Assembly (NCBI GenBank): GCA_030147525.1
Contig: JASBVF010000005.1
Span: forward strand, 62,001-126,000
DNA: 64,000 nucleotides
Origin: Bacteroidota bacterium
GTDB taxonomy: Bacteria; Bacteroidota; Bacteroidia; Chitinophagales; Saprospiraceae
Direction of reading: 5' to 3'
Shown: positions 8,138-17,000 of the stretch, one piece after another
Position numbering within the stretch: the first letter of the stretch is position 1
How the letters are laid out: every line of letters begins with the position of its first letter
Notes under the pieces: generated by a model
The model's input: only the letters and a program-made list of their open reading frames with translations
Database searches by the model: none
What the model was told of the DNA's origin: nothing
Made by a program: the position numbers and the translations under genes

Positions 8138-9571
8138 TCAAGTTTGAGCAACGCTTTCGTCCATTTTTTTCCAGTCAAAATTGTCAGGCGCCAGCTTGGC
8201 GAACGTCACCGTAACGATGATGGAAACCGTCGCCCCGATGAGCGAGGCTGTGTACCAGCCCATCTGAAAATAGGCGATCAGCCCGATGAGCGTTCCGGAA
8301 ACCATCGCCCAGAGTGCGCCTTTCGCACTGGCTGATTTCCAGAAAAGCCCGGTGGCAATGGGGTAAATCGTACTCGCTACCATCGGGCCTGCGAAAAACA
8401 GCACGGTCGCCAGCGTACCGATACGCGGCAGGCAGACAACCCACGTTAAAATGCCCAGTCCGACGATGACAAAGGCAGACGCCCGTCGCATCCACTTTTC
8501 ACTGGCGCCGGGTTTGATCATTTTTTTTAAAATATCCTCCACGATCAAGTCGGAGGTAGCGGCCAGCAAACTGTCGATACTGGAGGCCAGCGAGCAGAAA
8601 AAGACGATGAAAACGATCACCGCACCTGCTTTCCCCAGGATATTACCGGCCATGAGCGGCCCCACCATGTCGGGACTGGTGATGTTAATGCCGAGAGAGC
8701 CGCTGGTCAGGGCGATAAATCCGGCGGCAATGGGCACCGGCAGCCAGAAAAAACCGGCCAGGGTGTAGGCTCGCTGCCCAATTCCCTTTCGCATGGCAAA
8801 AGCCCGGCTCCACCAAACATTGCTATGAAAAACTTCACCGATGCCGAAGAGCAGGTTGTTGAAAATGGCCATGATCGATGCTGGTAACAATACGTTCAGC
8901 AGCATGGGTTTTTCAGTCCGCAGGTTGGTGTAGACCTGCTCCAGGTCAATCGACCAGATCACGGCAACTCCAACCACCACTATTCCGATCATGATGATGA
9001 GCGACTGGATAAAATCAGTACCGATCACAGCGTATAAACCACCGAACAGCGTGTAAAGCACGCAGACAAGCAGGATAGCCGTCATGCCAATTTCATAAGG
9101 AATACCCGCAAGCGCATTCATCAAAATACCGCCTGCCATGCCCATGCTGATGAGCCAGGTGAAACCATAAAAAATGGAAATGCCCAGAAAAACGAGCCAG
9201 GCCGCCTTCCCGTACCGGAGCCGGATGAAGTCGCCGCTGGTGTAGCCTTTCGGCATCAAATCTTTAATTCTTCGGGCAAGCGGGGCAAAAAGAAACAGGC
9301 CGAATGCCGCTGTTGAATAGGCGACCATTCCCCAGATACCCAGTTGCAGCGCAAACTGCGGGGCCAGCATGGTCGTGTTCGAAGTGACCCAGGTGGCCAT
9401 GGCTGTGGCGGTTCCGAATGCCAGTCCGACGTTACGGCCGGCGAGCATGAAGCCGTCCATGCTTTTGGCTTTGCGGCCCCAGTAGATTCCGAGTAAAACC
9501 CAGATAATACCCAAGAGGATGAGCAATATCCATCCTGTTGTTGTAGAGAGTATTTCCGATTGGTGTTCCAT
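8138..9571 (-). CDS. Sodium:solute symporter (SSS family)
   Basis: 477 residues with about 13 hydrophobic segments spread over the whole length. The N-terminal GRKAKSMDGFMLAGRNVG and MATWVTSNTTM segments and the YTSGDFIRLRYG loop are typical of the SSS family and are most like the urea/ureide-related branch. It would import a small solute with sodium across the inner membrane. Upstream by 41 bases is an FN3-like anchored protein; downstream are the 40-aa peptide and the carbamoyltransferase/M20/AsnB enzymes, so the imported solute is probably a ureide, carbamoyl or amide compound. Substrate is inference; family is firm. Confidence 0.87.
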   Translation of the reverse strand: MEHQSEILSTTTGWILLILLGIIWVLLGIYWGRKAKSMDGFMLAGRNVGLAFGTATAMATWVTSNTTMLAPQFALQLGIWGMVAYSTAAFGLFLFAPLARRIKDLMPKGYTSGDFIRLRYGKAAWLVFLGISIFYGFTWLISMGMAGGILMNALAGIPYEIGMTAILLVCVLYTLFGGLYAVIGTDFIQSLIIMIGIVVVGVAVIWSIDLEQVYTNLRTEKPMLLNVLLPASIMAIFNNLLFGIGEVFHSNVWWSRAFAMRKGIGQRAYTLAGFFWLPVPIAAGFIALTSGSLGINITSPDMVGPLMAGNILGKAGAVIVFIVFFCSLASSIDSLLAATSDLIVEDILKKMIKPGASEKWMRRASAFVIVGLGILTWVVCLPRIGTLATVLFFAGPMVASTIYPIATGLFWKSASAKGALWAMVSGTLIGLIAYFQMGWYTASLIGATVSIIVTVTFAKLAPDNFDWKKMDESVAQT

Positions 9572-9612
9572 TCCAGAAAAATTGTTTTCAGACAGGCAAA
9601 GCGACGGCCTGT

Positions 9613-10071
9613 TTAAGCATTTACCCTTCTGACGCCCTGGATGACGATGCCCACCGTAAAAGCAAATACGAGGGCGCCCAGACCGAACAGGGTCAGGGCT
9701 AATTCGAGGGAATGGTGCCGCACTTTTACAACAACAGTCGGAGACCAGTCGCTGAATTCATTTTCTGATACCGATCTCACCCGGTGGTACAAATCACCGT
9801 CGGGCAAGCCGGAAAGAAACGTAGCGTAGTCTTCCCCCAGGTAAATAACTTTCGGATTGATAAAATCTTTATTATCAGCCTGTTGCAATTCGAATTGTGC
9901 ATTTGCCATGGGCACTGCATCCGCGGATAAAGACCAACCCAACTTGATATAGCCGGAATTGGTCTGCTCTTCCACAGCATTTTCGAAAACAGGACTGGCG
10001 AGATTGATGGCGTGGGAAGTGTATCCACAAAAAACCATCAGACAACTCGCAATCGTAGTTCTCAGGTTCAT
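9613..10071 (-). CDS. Signal-peptide FN3-like protein with C-terminal TM helix
   Basis: 152 residues: a signal peptide (MNLRTTIASCLMVFCGYTSHA), a fibronectin III-like beta domain (about 25-115, with YIKLGWSLS, FELQQADNKDF, YHRVRSVSENEFSDWSP), then a hydrophobic helix (about 122-145) and a short basic end. Topology would put the FN3 domain outside the inner membrane. It is 12 bases after rpsU and 41 bases before the symporter, so it is likely a partner or scaffold of that transporter. No enzymatic motif is visible. The fold is inferred from the pattern of aromatic and hydrophobic strands. Confidence 0.72.
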   Translation of the reverse strand: MNLRTTIASCLMVFCGYTSHAINLASPVFENAVEEQTNSGYIKLGWSLSADAVPMANAQFELQQADNKDFINPKVIYLGEDYATFLSGLPDGDLYHRVRSVSENEFSDWSPTVVVKVRHHSLELALTLFGLGALVFAFTVGIVIQGVRRVNA

Positions 10072-10083
10072 TGCATTCTGCCT

Positions 10084-10275
10084 TTATACCTCTTCCATAC
10101 GTTTCTGTTCGATGTACTCAGCTTTCAGCACTTCTTTTCTCCGAACGACCGAAGGCTTCGTGAAATGCTTGCGGCGGCGCAGTTCGTCCCGGAGGCCAAC
10201 ATCACGGTGTTTTCTGCGGTAACGGCGAAGAGCTTTCTCAATGGATTCGTTGTTTTTTACATTTACAATAAGCAT
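10084..10275 (-). CDS. rpsU: 30S ribosomal protein bS21
   Basis: 63 residues, highly basic, with the bS21 pattern ESIEKALRRYRRKH, LRDELRRRKHFTKPS and a lysine/glutamate-rich end. bS21 joins the small subunit late and, in Bacteroidota, is linked to anti-Shine-Dalgarno sequestration. It is the first gene of the minus-strand run leading to the FN3 protein (12-base gap) and the symporter/carbamoyltransferase genes, an unusual operon partner set. The bases upstream contain a short GTAGC/GCTAC hairpin in the leader; no clear promoter was recognised. Confidence 0.95.
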   Translation of the reverse strand: MLIVNVKNNESIEKALRRYRRKHRDVGLRDELRRRKHFTKPSVVRRKEVLKAEYIEQKRMEEV

Positions 10276-10787
10276 AGAATAAATTTAGAGATCCGTAGCT
10301 ATGGCTACAAACCTTTGATTATGAATAAATTATGATTTTTTAAAGAATAATTGAGCAGCGGTCAGCTTACTCGGGCTGCCTGAAGGCAATCGGGCCGGAT
10401 CATTGAAATGACAAAGTGATGGGATTCAGGATCCGTCCGGGAGATGGTTGAGATAAATAGTAAAAATGATTTGTAAAAAAGCAGTACATACTAATGGCAA
10501 CGTCCTAGTGCCGGGTTTGTTTAATTAAATAACGCCGTACGACCGGGTCTTTTCCGGGTGTCGGCTTGTTTCAAAACAAGAAAATTTGCGTAAAAGGGGC
10601 CGCAAGGTAGGGATTTTCAGCGGGAAAACAGGAATGGTATCGTTCGGAGCGTTCAAATTGAGCTGGATTCGACCACTCACTGATCAGTTTCAATGGGAAT
10701 GTTCAGTGCGCTTTTTGCAAAATGGTAAAAAGAGAAAATAAAGTGGAGAAGTAAGTAAAAACAGAAGATTAGCGATCATGAAGCCAG

Positions 10788-10832
10788 GTACCATACCCAC
10801 GTTTCACCATCGAAACATGGGTAATGGTCACC
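10788..10832. repeat. Imperfect inverted repeat
   Basis: Arms ACCATACCCACGTTTC and GAAACATGGGTAATGGT pair with a few mismatches around a short ACCATC loop. First of three hairpins in a row. Confidence 0.6.
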
Positions 10833-10867
10833 GTATAAAACTACTTGGAGATAAGACAACTTTGTTG

Positions 10868-10887
10868 GCTGGTTATTTTTAACCAGC
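10868..10887. repeat. Perfect inverted repeat, 8-bp arms
   Basis: GCTGGTTA and TAACCAGC arms around TTTT. Strong small hairpin, not next to a gene end. Confidence 0.6.
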
Positions 10888-10911
10888 AAATTCGGAGCTT
10901 AGAGAAATGGG

Positions 10912-10937
10912 GCAGGTGGTTTTTTGAAACCACCTGC
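10912..10937. repeat. Perfect inverted repeat, 11-bp arms
   Basis: GCAGGTGGTTT and AAACCACCTGC arms around TTTG. Strong hairpin followed by non-T-rich sequence, so not a standard terminator. Confidence 0.6.
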
Positions 10938-11504
10938 AAGCCCGTGGGTTGCATTGCAAATAAATAGTGTGTTTCTTCAGAATTGTTCTCCGCTTTCTAC
11001 TCTGCCTCTCGAAAACGAGCAGTTTTGGGAATGGGCGAGAACAATTTCCGGTAATTATTTCTTTGCAAAAGCTGCACTAAGCGCCTTTTCATATTTTCAA
11101 ATTCAGAGGTGTCTTTTCATGATCTTTACCATGGTGACTTTTTGTTTTGTTTTACAAGCCTCTGAAAATCAAGATTCTCTGGTGGTTTCCAAATTGGAAT
11201 CAGCCCATTTTTTTACAGCTGATTTCAACGATTATTTTCATTTAAACCGGGATTTTTAGCTTTTTGAGATATGTATTTTCTTTTTGATAGGTTAAAGGTA
11301 ATACCATATCAAAGTGGCTTCAAAGTCATTTAGATAATGTTTGTTCCGGATAATTGGCTGAAAACGAGCGATTAAATTTGCTTGAAATGTATTTTAAGGA
11401 ACTGATAAACAGTAGGTTGTAATTATTTTTGACTTTTGAAATTTGTTCCGTTATTATTGCAGGGTAAAACCGAATTTTATCATTTTGAAAAATACTTCAC
11501 TCCA

Positions 11505-12977
11505 ATGCTTGGCTACAAATTATTCCGCCTGGTGAGTGTGCTTGGCAAACATGAGTTAACGGAAATGGATAAGTTCCTCCAATCGCCTTTTCACAATACC
11601 CACCAGGAGTGCGGATTGCTTTTTCGGCAACTATGCAAGTTTTATCCGGAAATGGATAATCCGAAGCTGACGAAGGAATACCTTTTTGCACGGGTTTATG
11701 GCAAAAGTCAGTTTGACGATGGAAAGATGCGTAAACTGATGACCCGTCTGACAGGCTTGCTGGAGCGGTATTTAATGGTGAAAGCGTTGGATGGTTCAGC
11801 GGAAATGAGAAGCAAGGCACTGATTCATTCTTTAGAAGACCGGAGCGATTACGGACTGTTTAAAGCGGTAATTGACGGAAGACTCAGTGAAATGGAGCAG
11901 GCGCCAGAAAGAGGGCGGGAGTATTTCAGAGAAAAATACCAGCTTTTCCAATCGATTTTTTTTCATTCTGAAACTGGTAAGTTTACCGTTGATCACAACT
12001 ATTTCCAGGAATACCTGTCAAATTTTGAAAATTATTTTGCTCTGGCAACCCTGCAAAACGGTACTGAAAATATCCTCCGGCGGCGGTTTTTAAAAAGCCG
12101 GGACGAAATGTTTTTTTTGGAAGCTGTGGATCAGGTAACGGCGACTACAGCGATCAACAGGATGCCCCTAGTGAAATTTTTTCATCAGGTCTTTCGCATG
12201 TATCATGCACCGAATGAACAAGTTGATCTCGAATATCTTAGGGGGCTTCTTTCCCAGAGTTTTGACCTGATGAGTTATGACGAGCAGCGAATGTCTCTCA
12301 AACTGCTGATTAATTATGCGATCCCTTTCACCAATCAAGGCAGTGCCGCTCACACGAAATTTATCTTCGAACTCTACAAAGTTGGACTTGAAAAAGGGAT
12401 GGTCATGGTAGGGGAGAGCGCCGTGAGCACGGATCTTTTTATGAATATTACAACAACCGGGTTACTGGTTGGTGAACTTGACTGGACGCAGGATTTTATC
12501 AAAAAATACGGCGACTTGCTACCGGATGAAGAGCGAGAACTCACACTGCAATATTGTGCTGCAAACTGGCATTACTACAATGGCTTGTACCTCGACAGTA
12601 TGATCGAATTTGAAAAATCGCTGCAGGCCATCAATCTGATCCCGGTACGTTCCAGTGAAAAGTTCGACCTGCGTGCCCGGTCACTTCAGGTGAGGGTTAG
12701 TTATGAACTCTATAAAAGAGATGCTGAGTCGCTGGATAATATCCTTGCGCTTGCAAGAAATTTTCAACGGCATATTGCCGCAAACCAAACTTATTCAGAA
12801 GCTAAAAAAGAAACCTACTACCATTTTTTACATCATTACAAGGTACTTTCCCGGCTGGCCAATGATCCGGACCTTGAGAACCGGGATGTCGAACAGGCCC
12901 TGGCGGAGCTGGAGGCAGATAAAAACTGCATTATGCGCAGATGGTTGGATGAAAAATTAAAGGAGTTGCTACGGTAA
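11505..12977 (+). CDS. Helical-repeat (TPR-like) protein of unknown function
   Basis: 490 residues from ATG 11505 (MLGYKLFRLV); a TTG 69 bases upstream keeps the frame open but adds an atypical segment. The opening LFRLVSVLGKHELTEMDKFLQSPFHNTH and the LFARVYG segment recur in a Bacteroidota family of large alpha-helical proteins I know only as hypothetical. Almost the whole protein is predicted by eye to be helical, with TPR-like spacing toward the C-terminus (ANWHYYNGLYLDSMIEFEKSLQAI). No signal peptide or catalytic motif. A similar type of protein lies at 24681-26081. Codon use is more A/T-rich than in the neighbours. Function unknown; probably cytoplasmic protein-protein interaction. Confidence 0.78.
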   Translation: MLGYKLFRLVSVLGKHELTEMDKFLQSPFHNTHQECGLLFRQLCKFYPEMDNPKLTKEYLFARVYGKSQFDDGKMRKLMTRLTGLLERYLMVKALDGSAEMRSKALIHSLEDRSDYGLFKAVIDGRLSEMEQAPERGREYFREKYQLFQSIFFHSETGKFTVDHNYFQEYLSNFENYFALATLQNGTENILRRRFLKSRDEMFFLEAVDQVTATTAINRMPLVKFFHQVFRMYHAPNEQVDLEYLRGLLSQSFDLMSYDEQRMSLKLLINYAIPFTNQGSAAHTKFIFELYKVGLEKGMVMVGESAVSTDLFMNITTTGLLVGELDWTQDFIKKYGDLLPDEERELTLQYCAANWHYYNGLYLDSMIEFEKSLQAINLIPVRSSEKFDLRARSLQVRVSYELYKRDAESLDNILALARNFQRHIAANQTYSEAKKETYYHFLHHYKVLSRLANDPDLENRDVEQALAELEADKNCIMRRWLDEKLKELLR

Positions 12978-13012
12978 TAGCAACCCCTCTAACTTGCAGA
13001 TTTTTGCAGGTG

Positions 13013-13135
13013 TTAGCCTTCGATGATATCTTCTGATCCGATAAAATCGCCGCCGCCCTTAATTTCTGTCTGCTGCTTAGGTGTGAGCTTTTGCTGTGTG
13101 AATTCAGCCAACGACTTTTTTGAACTTTGCTTCAT
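13013..13135 (-). CDS. 40-aa double-glycine leader peptide (RiPP/bacteriocin-like precursor)
   Basis: Starts at ATG 13135 and encodes 40 residues: a lysine-rich helical leader (MKQSSKKSLAEFTQQ), the stretch KLTPKQQTEIKGGG, then a short acidic core ending SEDIIEG. The K-L-T-x-x-Q/E-x-x-x-I-K-G-G-G pattern is the double-glycine leader seen in Bacteroidota natural-product precursors, cut after GG by a C39 peptidase transporter. The core here is only 10-11 residues without Cys, Ser or Thr clusters apart from one Ser. No modifying enzyme or C39 transporter is in the window, so it is an orphan precursor. It is convergent with the helical-repeat gene, whose stop is 35 bases away. Confidence 0.62.
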   Translation of the reverse strand: MKQSSKKSLAEFTQQKLTPKQQTEIKGGGDFIGSEDIIEG

Positions 13136-14046
13136 AGTTTTAATAGTTTTTGTGCCGGCACGTATACCGGCCGATTTAAAAATGAGTGAGTTATGAGATG
13201 CCACCTGCTGTACAAGACAACTTGTACAGACAGCGGGCAAGTAATTCCATGCTTGTCCGTGTCGATGGACGCGTAAAACCGCCAGTTTACAGGCACAAGC
13301 CGGGTGCACGATGTGCAACGGTGGCAGGCCCTCTTGACGGGGACGAAATCGTTGTGGGAACTTCCAGCAATTCGGGCAGGGCTTTTGGAGGCCTTTTATT
13401 CAGACCATGAATAATCTGCTTGCCCGGAATGTGCTGATTTGGGTTTAGTTAAATTTTGCAGGAAGCGGTCAAGCTGACATGGCAGCTTCTGGCAAAAGAA
13501 ATCCGGCAGAGCCTGTCTCTTGTGCTTGTTTCAACCTGAAAAATTGTTGGAGGATATTACAGGGGGAAGGATGATCACACTTTTGCAAATCTGGTGCCAA
13601 TTTCAGGAGTTCACCGTAGAGGAGCGTGCATTTCTAATTTTTTTCTTCGCAACAAAATACCTGCGTCCTTTCCGGACGAAAAACCTCTCAGACAGTCTGT
13701 GCTGAGGGGAGATTTCCCAAAAAAAATAACACATTAAGATTTTATTTAATAAAACGGCAAGGTTTTTGTCTTTAACAAATTGCAATAATTTTAAATGCGT
13801 AACTGCTGATAAAGGCAACGGTTGTGTTTAAAAATTGCCTGAAAGTTGTCCCATCTTCCGACCGATTTAAAAGAAGCGCTTTACTGAAAAGTGGCAAAAC
13901 GGCTAACGTACGCATCATTGCTTCCGCCGTTCATTTTTTGGCTTCTTCAAACAAAATGAATTGCAGTTAAACTGCAGGCTAACCGGTCAATCGGTTTTAC
14001 TAATCATACTACGACGAAGGCTGTTAACAAATTAAATCCCTTGATT
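13136..14046. other. Non-coding region upstream of the surface-protein gene
   Basis: About 900 bases. Frames of 60-74 codons occur on both strands, but none has a plausible start region, family pattern or composition. The 3' part leading into the surface protein gene at 14047 is A/T-rich. A short CGTCC/GGACG hairpin lies near 13670. I see no RNA gene. Confidence 0.4.
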
Positions 14047-17000
14047 ATGAATCGCTTATGGCTTTTCGGGGCCTTTATGGTTCTTCTTCTTTTGTCTCTC
14101 CGCAGCCAGGCCCAGTGTACGCTCGCCTGCAATAACCAGGTCAATGTCTCCATCCCTGCTGAAGGCTTCGCAATTGTACTGCCTGACATGATTTTGGACG
14201 GTGGCAATTCGACTTGCCCGGGCCCGAAAATGGTAGAAGTCTACGCCCCCAACGGCGCCAATCTTCACGACACCGTCACCTGCCAGTATGTTGACAATTT
14301 GCTGATGGCGGTAGTGACGGATATCAATTCCGGAAATTCCTGCTGGGGAACAATCCTGGTGCAGGACGAGCTGGCGCCGGTCATTTCCTGCCAGAATTTG
14401 ACAGTATCCTGCACGGCTGACCTGTCTCCGGCGGCGCTTGGCTTTCCAGATGTAACAGATAATTGCGACAGCAACCCCATCCTGGTCAGTGCACAGGTAG
14501 CTGTTCTTCAGCCTTGCGGCAATGCAAATGTCTCTGTCATCACCCGTACCTGGTACGCAACGGATGCCAGCGGAAATGCGGCTGTGCCCTGCGTGCAAAC
14601 GATCAACGTTTCCCGGCCTGCACTCACGGATGTAGTGTTTCCGCCCAACCTTGACAACAACCAGGCGCCCGCACTGAACTGTGGCAATGCCAACCCCAGC
14701 CCGGCCAACACCGGCTTTCCTGAAATTGACGGCAATCCCGTGATTGCCCTCTGTAAAATCAACGTCGAGTATCTCGATCAAACGCTCAATCAATGCGGCG
14801 GAGCGTTCACTATTTTAAGAAAATGGAAAGTCATCGATTGCTGCACCAACCAGATCTTAAATCATACGCAAACAATAAAAGTGCAGGACGTGACACCGCC
14901 TGCCATCGTCTGTATGGATACGCTGGTGATGGGCACAAACGGCCCCGGCTGCGCTGCAACTTTCCTGCTGCCTCCGGTGCAGGCCAGCGACAATTGTTCC
15001 AGTCCGCTGACTTACCGGACGATTTTACCCGGTCAGGTCATCAACGGAAACGGCGGGATGGTTTTCGCCCTGCCGCTGGGTCAGTACACTGTGACTTACG
15101 AAGTGAAAGATGCCTGCCAGAACATCGCCACTTGCAATGTCGTGCTGATCGTGAAAGACAATGTGGCTCCCGTAGCGATTTGCGATGAAACGACCGTCGT
15201 TTCACTCAATGCCAACGGCCTTGCCACGGTTGCGGCCAAAGTGTTCGACGACGGCAGCTACGACACCTGCTGCCCGGTTACCTTCGAGGTGAAGCGCATG
15301 GAAGAACCTGAAACGGCCTTCGGACCCACGGTACAATTCAATTGTGGTGATGTTGGCGACACTGTCATGGTGGTTTTAAAAGTGAAAGATTGCCACGGTA
15401 ACTCCAACACTTGCATGGTGCTTGCTTTTGTGCAGGATAAAACGCCGCCCGCGATCACCTGTCCTGCGCCGGTGACGGTGCCTTGCGACAGCCCACAGCC
15501 GCTGCCGCTATCACTGACGGGGCATCCGCAGGTGAATGAAAACTGCACCATCGATACCTTGTTTTTTGCCGATGCTGAAAACCTGAACATGTGCAATTCC
15601 GGAACCATCACCCGAACATTCACCGTCATTGACGGAGCGGGATTTCAGGCAAGTTGCCAGCAGACGATCACGCTGGTGGACAACACGCCCTCGCAGTTTT
15701 TCTTTCCGGCCGATACGGTGGTGGAATGCAGTGTGCCGCTTGACAGCATCAGTGGGGGAGAGGTGATTGCGCTCAGTGATTGCGAGTTGTTTGGGCTGAA
15801 CACTTCAGATGAAATTTTCCCGATTCCCTGCGGACTGAAAATTTTCAGAACCTACACCTTCAAAGACTGGTGCAGCGGGCAGGATACCTCGTTTACCCAA
15901 CTCATCAAAGTGGAAGATGTAAATCCGCCGAAATGGGATGCGCCGCTTGGTTCCTTCGACCGGCTTTTCCTCTGCGAAGGTGATTTTGTGAAACCCAACC
16001 CTCCGACGGCCTCGGATTTTTGCACGCAGTTTGAAGTGGAGTTGCTTTCGGATACCATTATTTATGGCAGCTGTCAGCATCGTTTCACACGGATCATTAC
16101 CTACGGCGCCGCCGATACCTGCGGAAATGTGGCCGAACCTTTCGTCATCAACCTGGAGGTCAACGACACCGTGCCCCCAACGGCGAACCCCCTGCCAACA
16201 ATTGGCCCATTCAATTGCTACGCTGACCGGCCGGCTCCCAATCCGCTCGACGTAACCGGCGAAGCCGACAACTGCATCAATCCCGTGACGGTAACATTCG
16301 TCTCCGACACCGGAAACCCGGGCTGCTCGGGCACTGTAGTGCGCACCTACCGCCTGGCGGACGTGTGCGGAAATGAAACGCTGATCACACAAAATATACT
16401 GATCGAAGATACCCAACCCCCCACCGCCAATCTTTTACCCCCACTTGGCCAATTTGCCTGTGTCGGTGAAATTCCCGGGCCCAACATCGCAGATGTGATC
16501 GGCGAAACCGACAACTGCGGCGGCCCGGTGACAGTAGCGTTCGTCAGCGACACGGGCAATCCCGGCTGTTCCGGTACCATTACCAGAACCTATCGCCTGA
16601 CAGACCAGTGCGGCAATGCCGGACTGATCAATCAATCCATTATCATCAACGATACCGTGCCTCCAATCCTGTCGTGGTCGGATACAGTCATGGTAACCGT
16701 TCCCGGTCTGGGTTGTGAAACGTTTGTAGAGGTGAACGCTTCAGCACTCGACAATTGCCCGGGAAGGCAGGTGTTCATTACGAACAGTTATAATAATGGA
16801 GGCGCAAGTGCCAATGATGACTATCCTGTCGGAGTGACCGTGGTTACTTTTTATGCAGAGGATGAATGCGGCAATGTGGATAGCGTACAAACAATAGTGA
16901 TTGTGAAAGATGCTGTTGCGCCCTCAGTAACATGCCAGCCCATCGACTTGAGCCTGGATTCGTCAGGAATGGTAGTTGTGCCATTTGACAGCTTGATAAA

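Larger units (their letters stand above)
10276..11504. other. Gene-poor region with three hairpins
   Basis: About 1.2 kb without a convincing gene. A 111-codon frame at 10924-11259 has no recognisable family, odd composition and overlaps a hairpin, so I do not call it. Within 150 bases lie three inverted repeats (10788-10832, 10868-10887, 10912-10937). The rest is A/T-rich and shows nothing I can name. Confidence 0.5.

Noticed and set aside
10924-11259. 111-codon frame in the gap before the helical-repeat gene
   Set aside because: Starts inside a hairpin, has no family pattern or promoter, and its composition matches the non-coding surroundings.
13520-13818. Small frames of 61-71 codons before the surface protein
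   Set aside because: No plausible start, no conserved pattern and A/T-rich composition like the surrounding gap.
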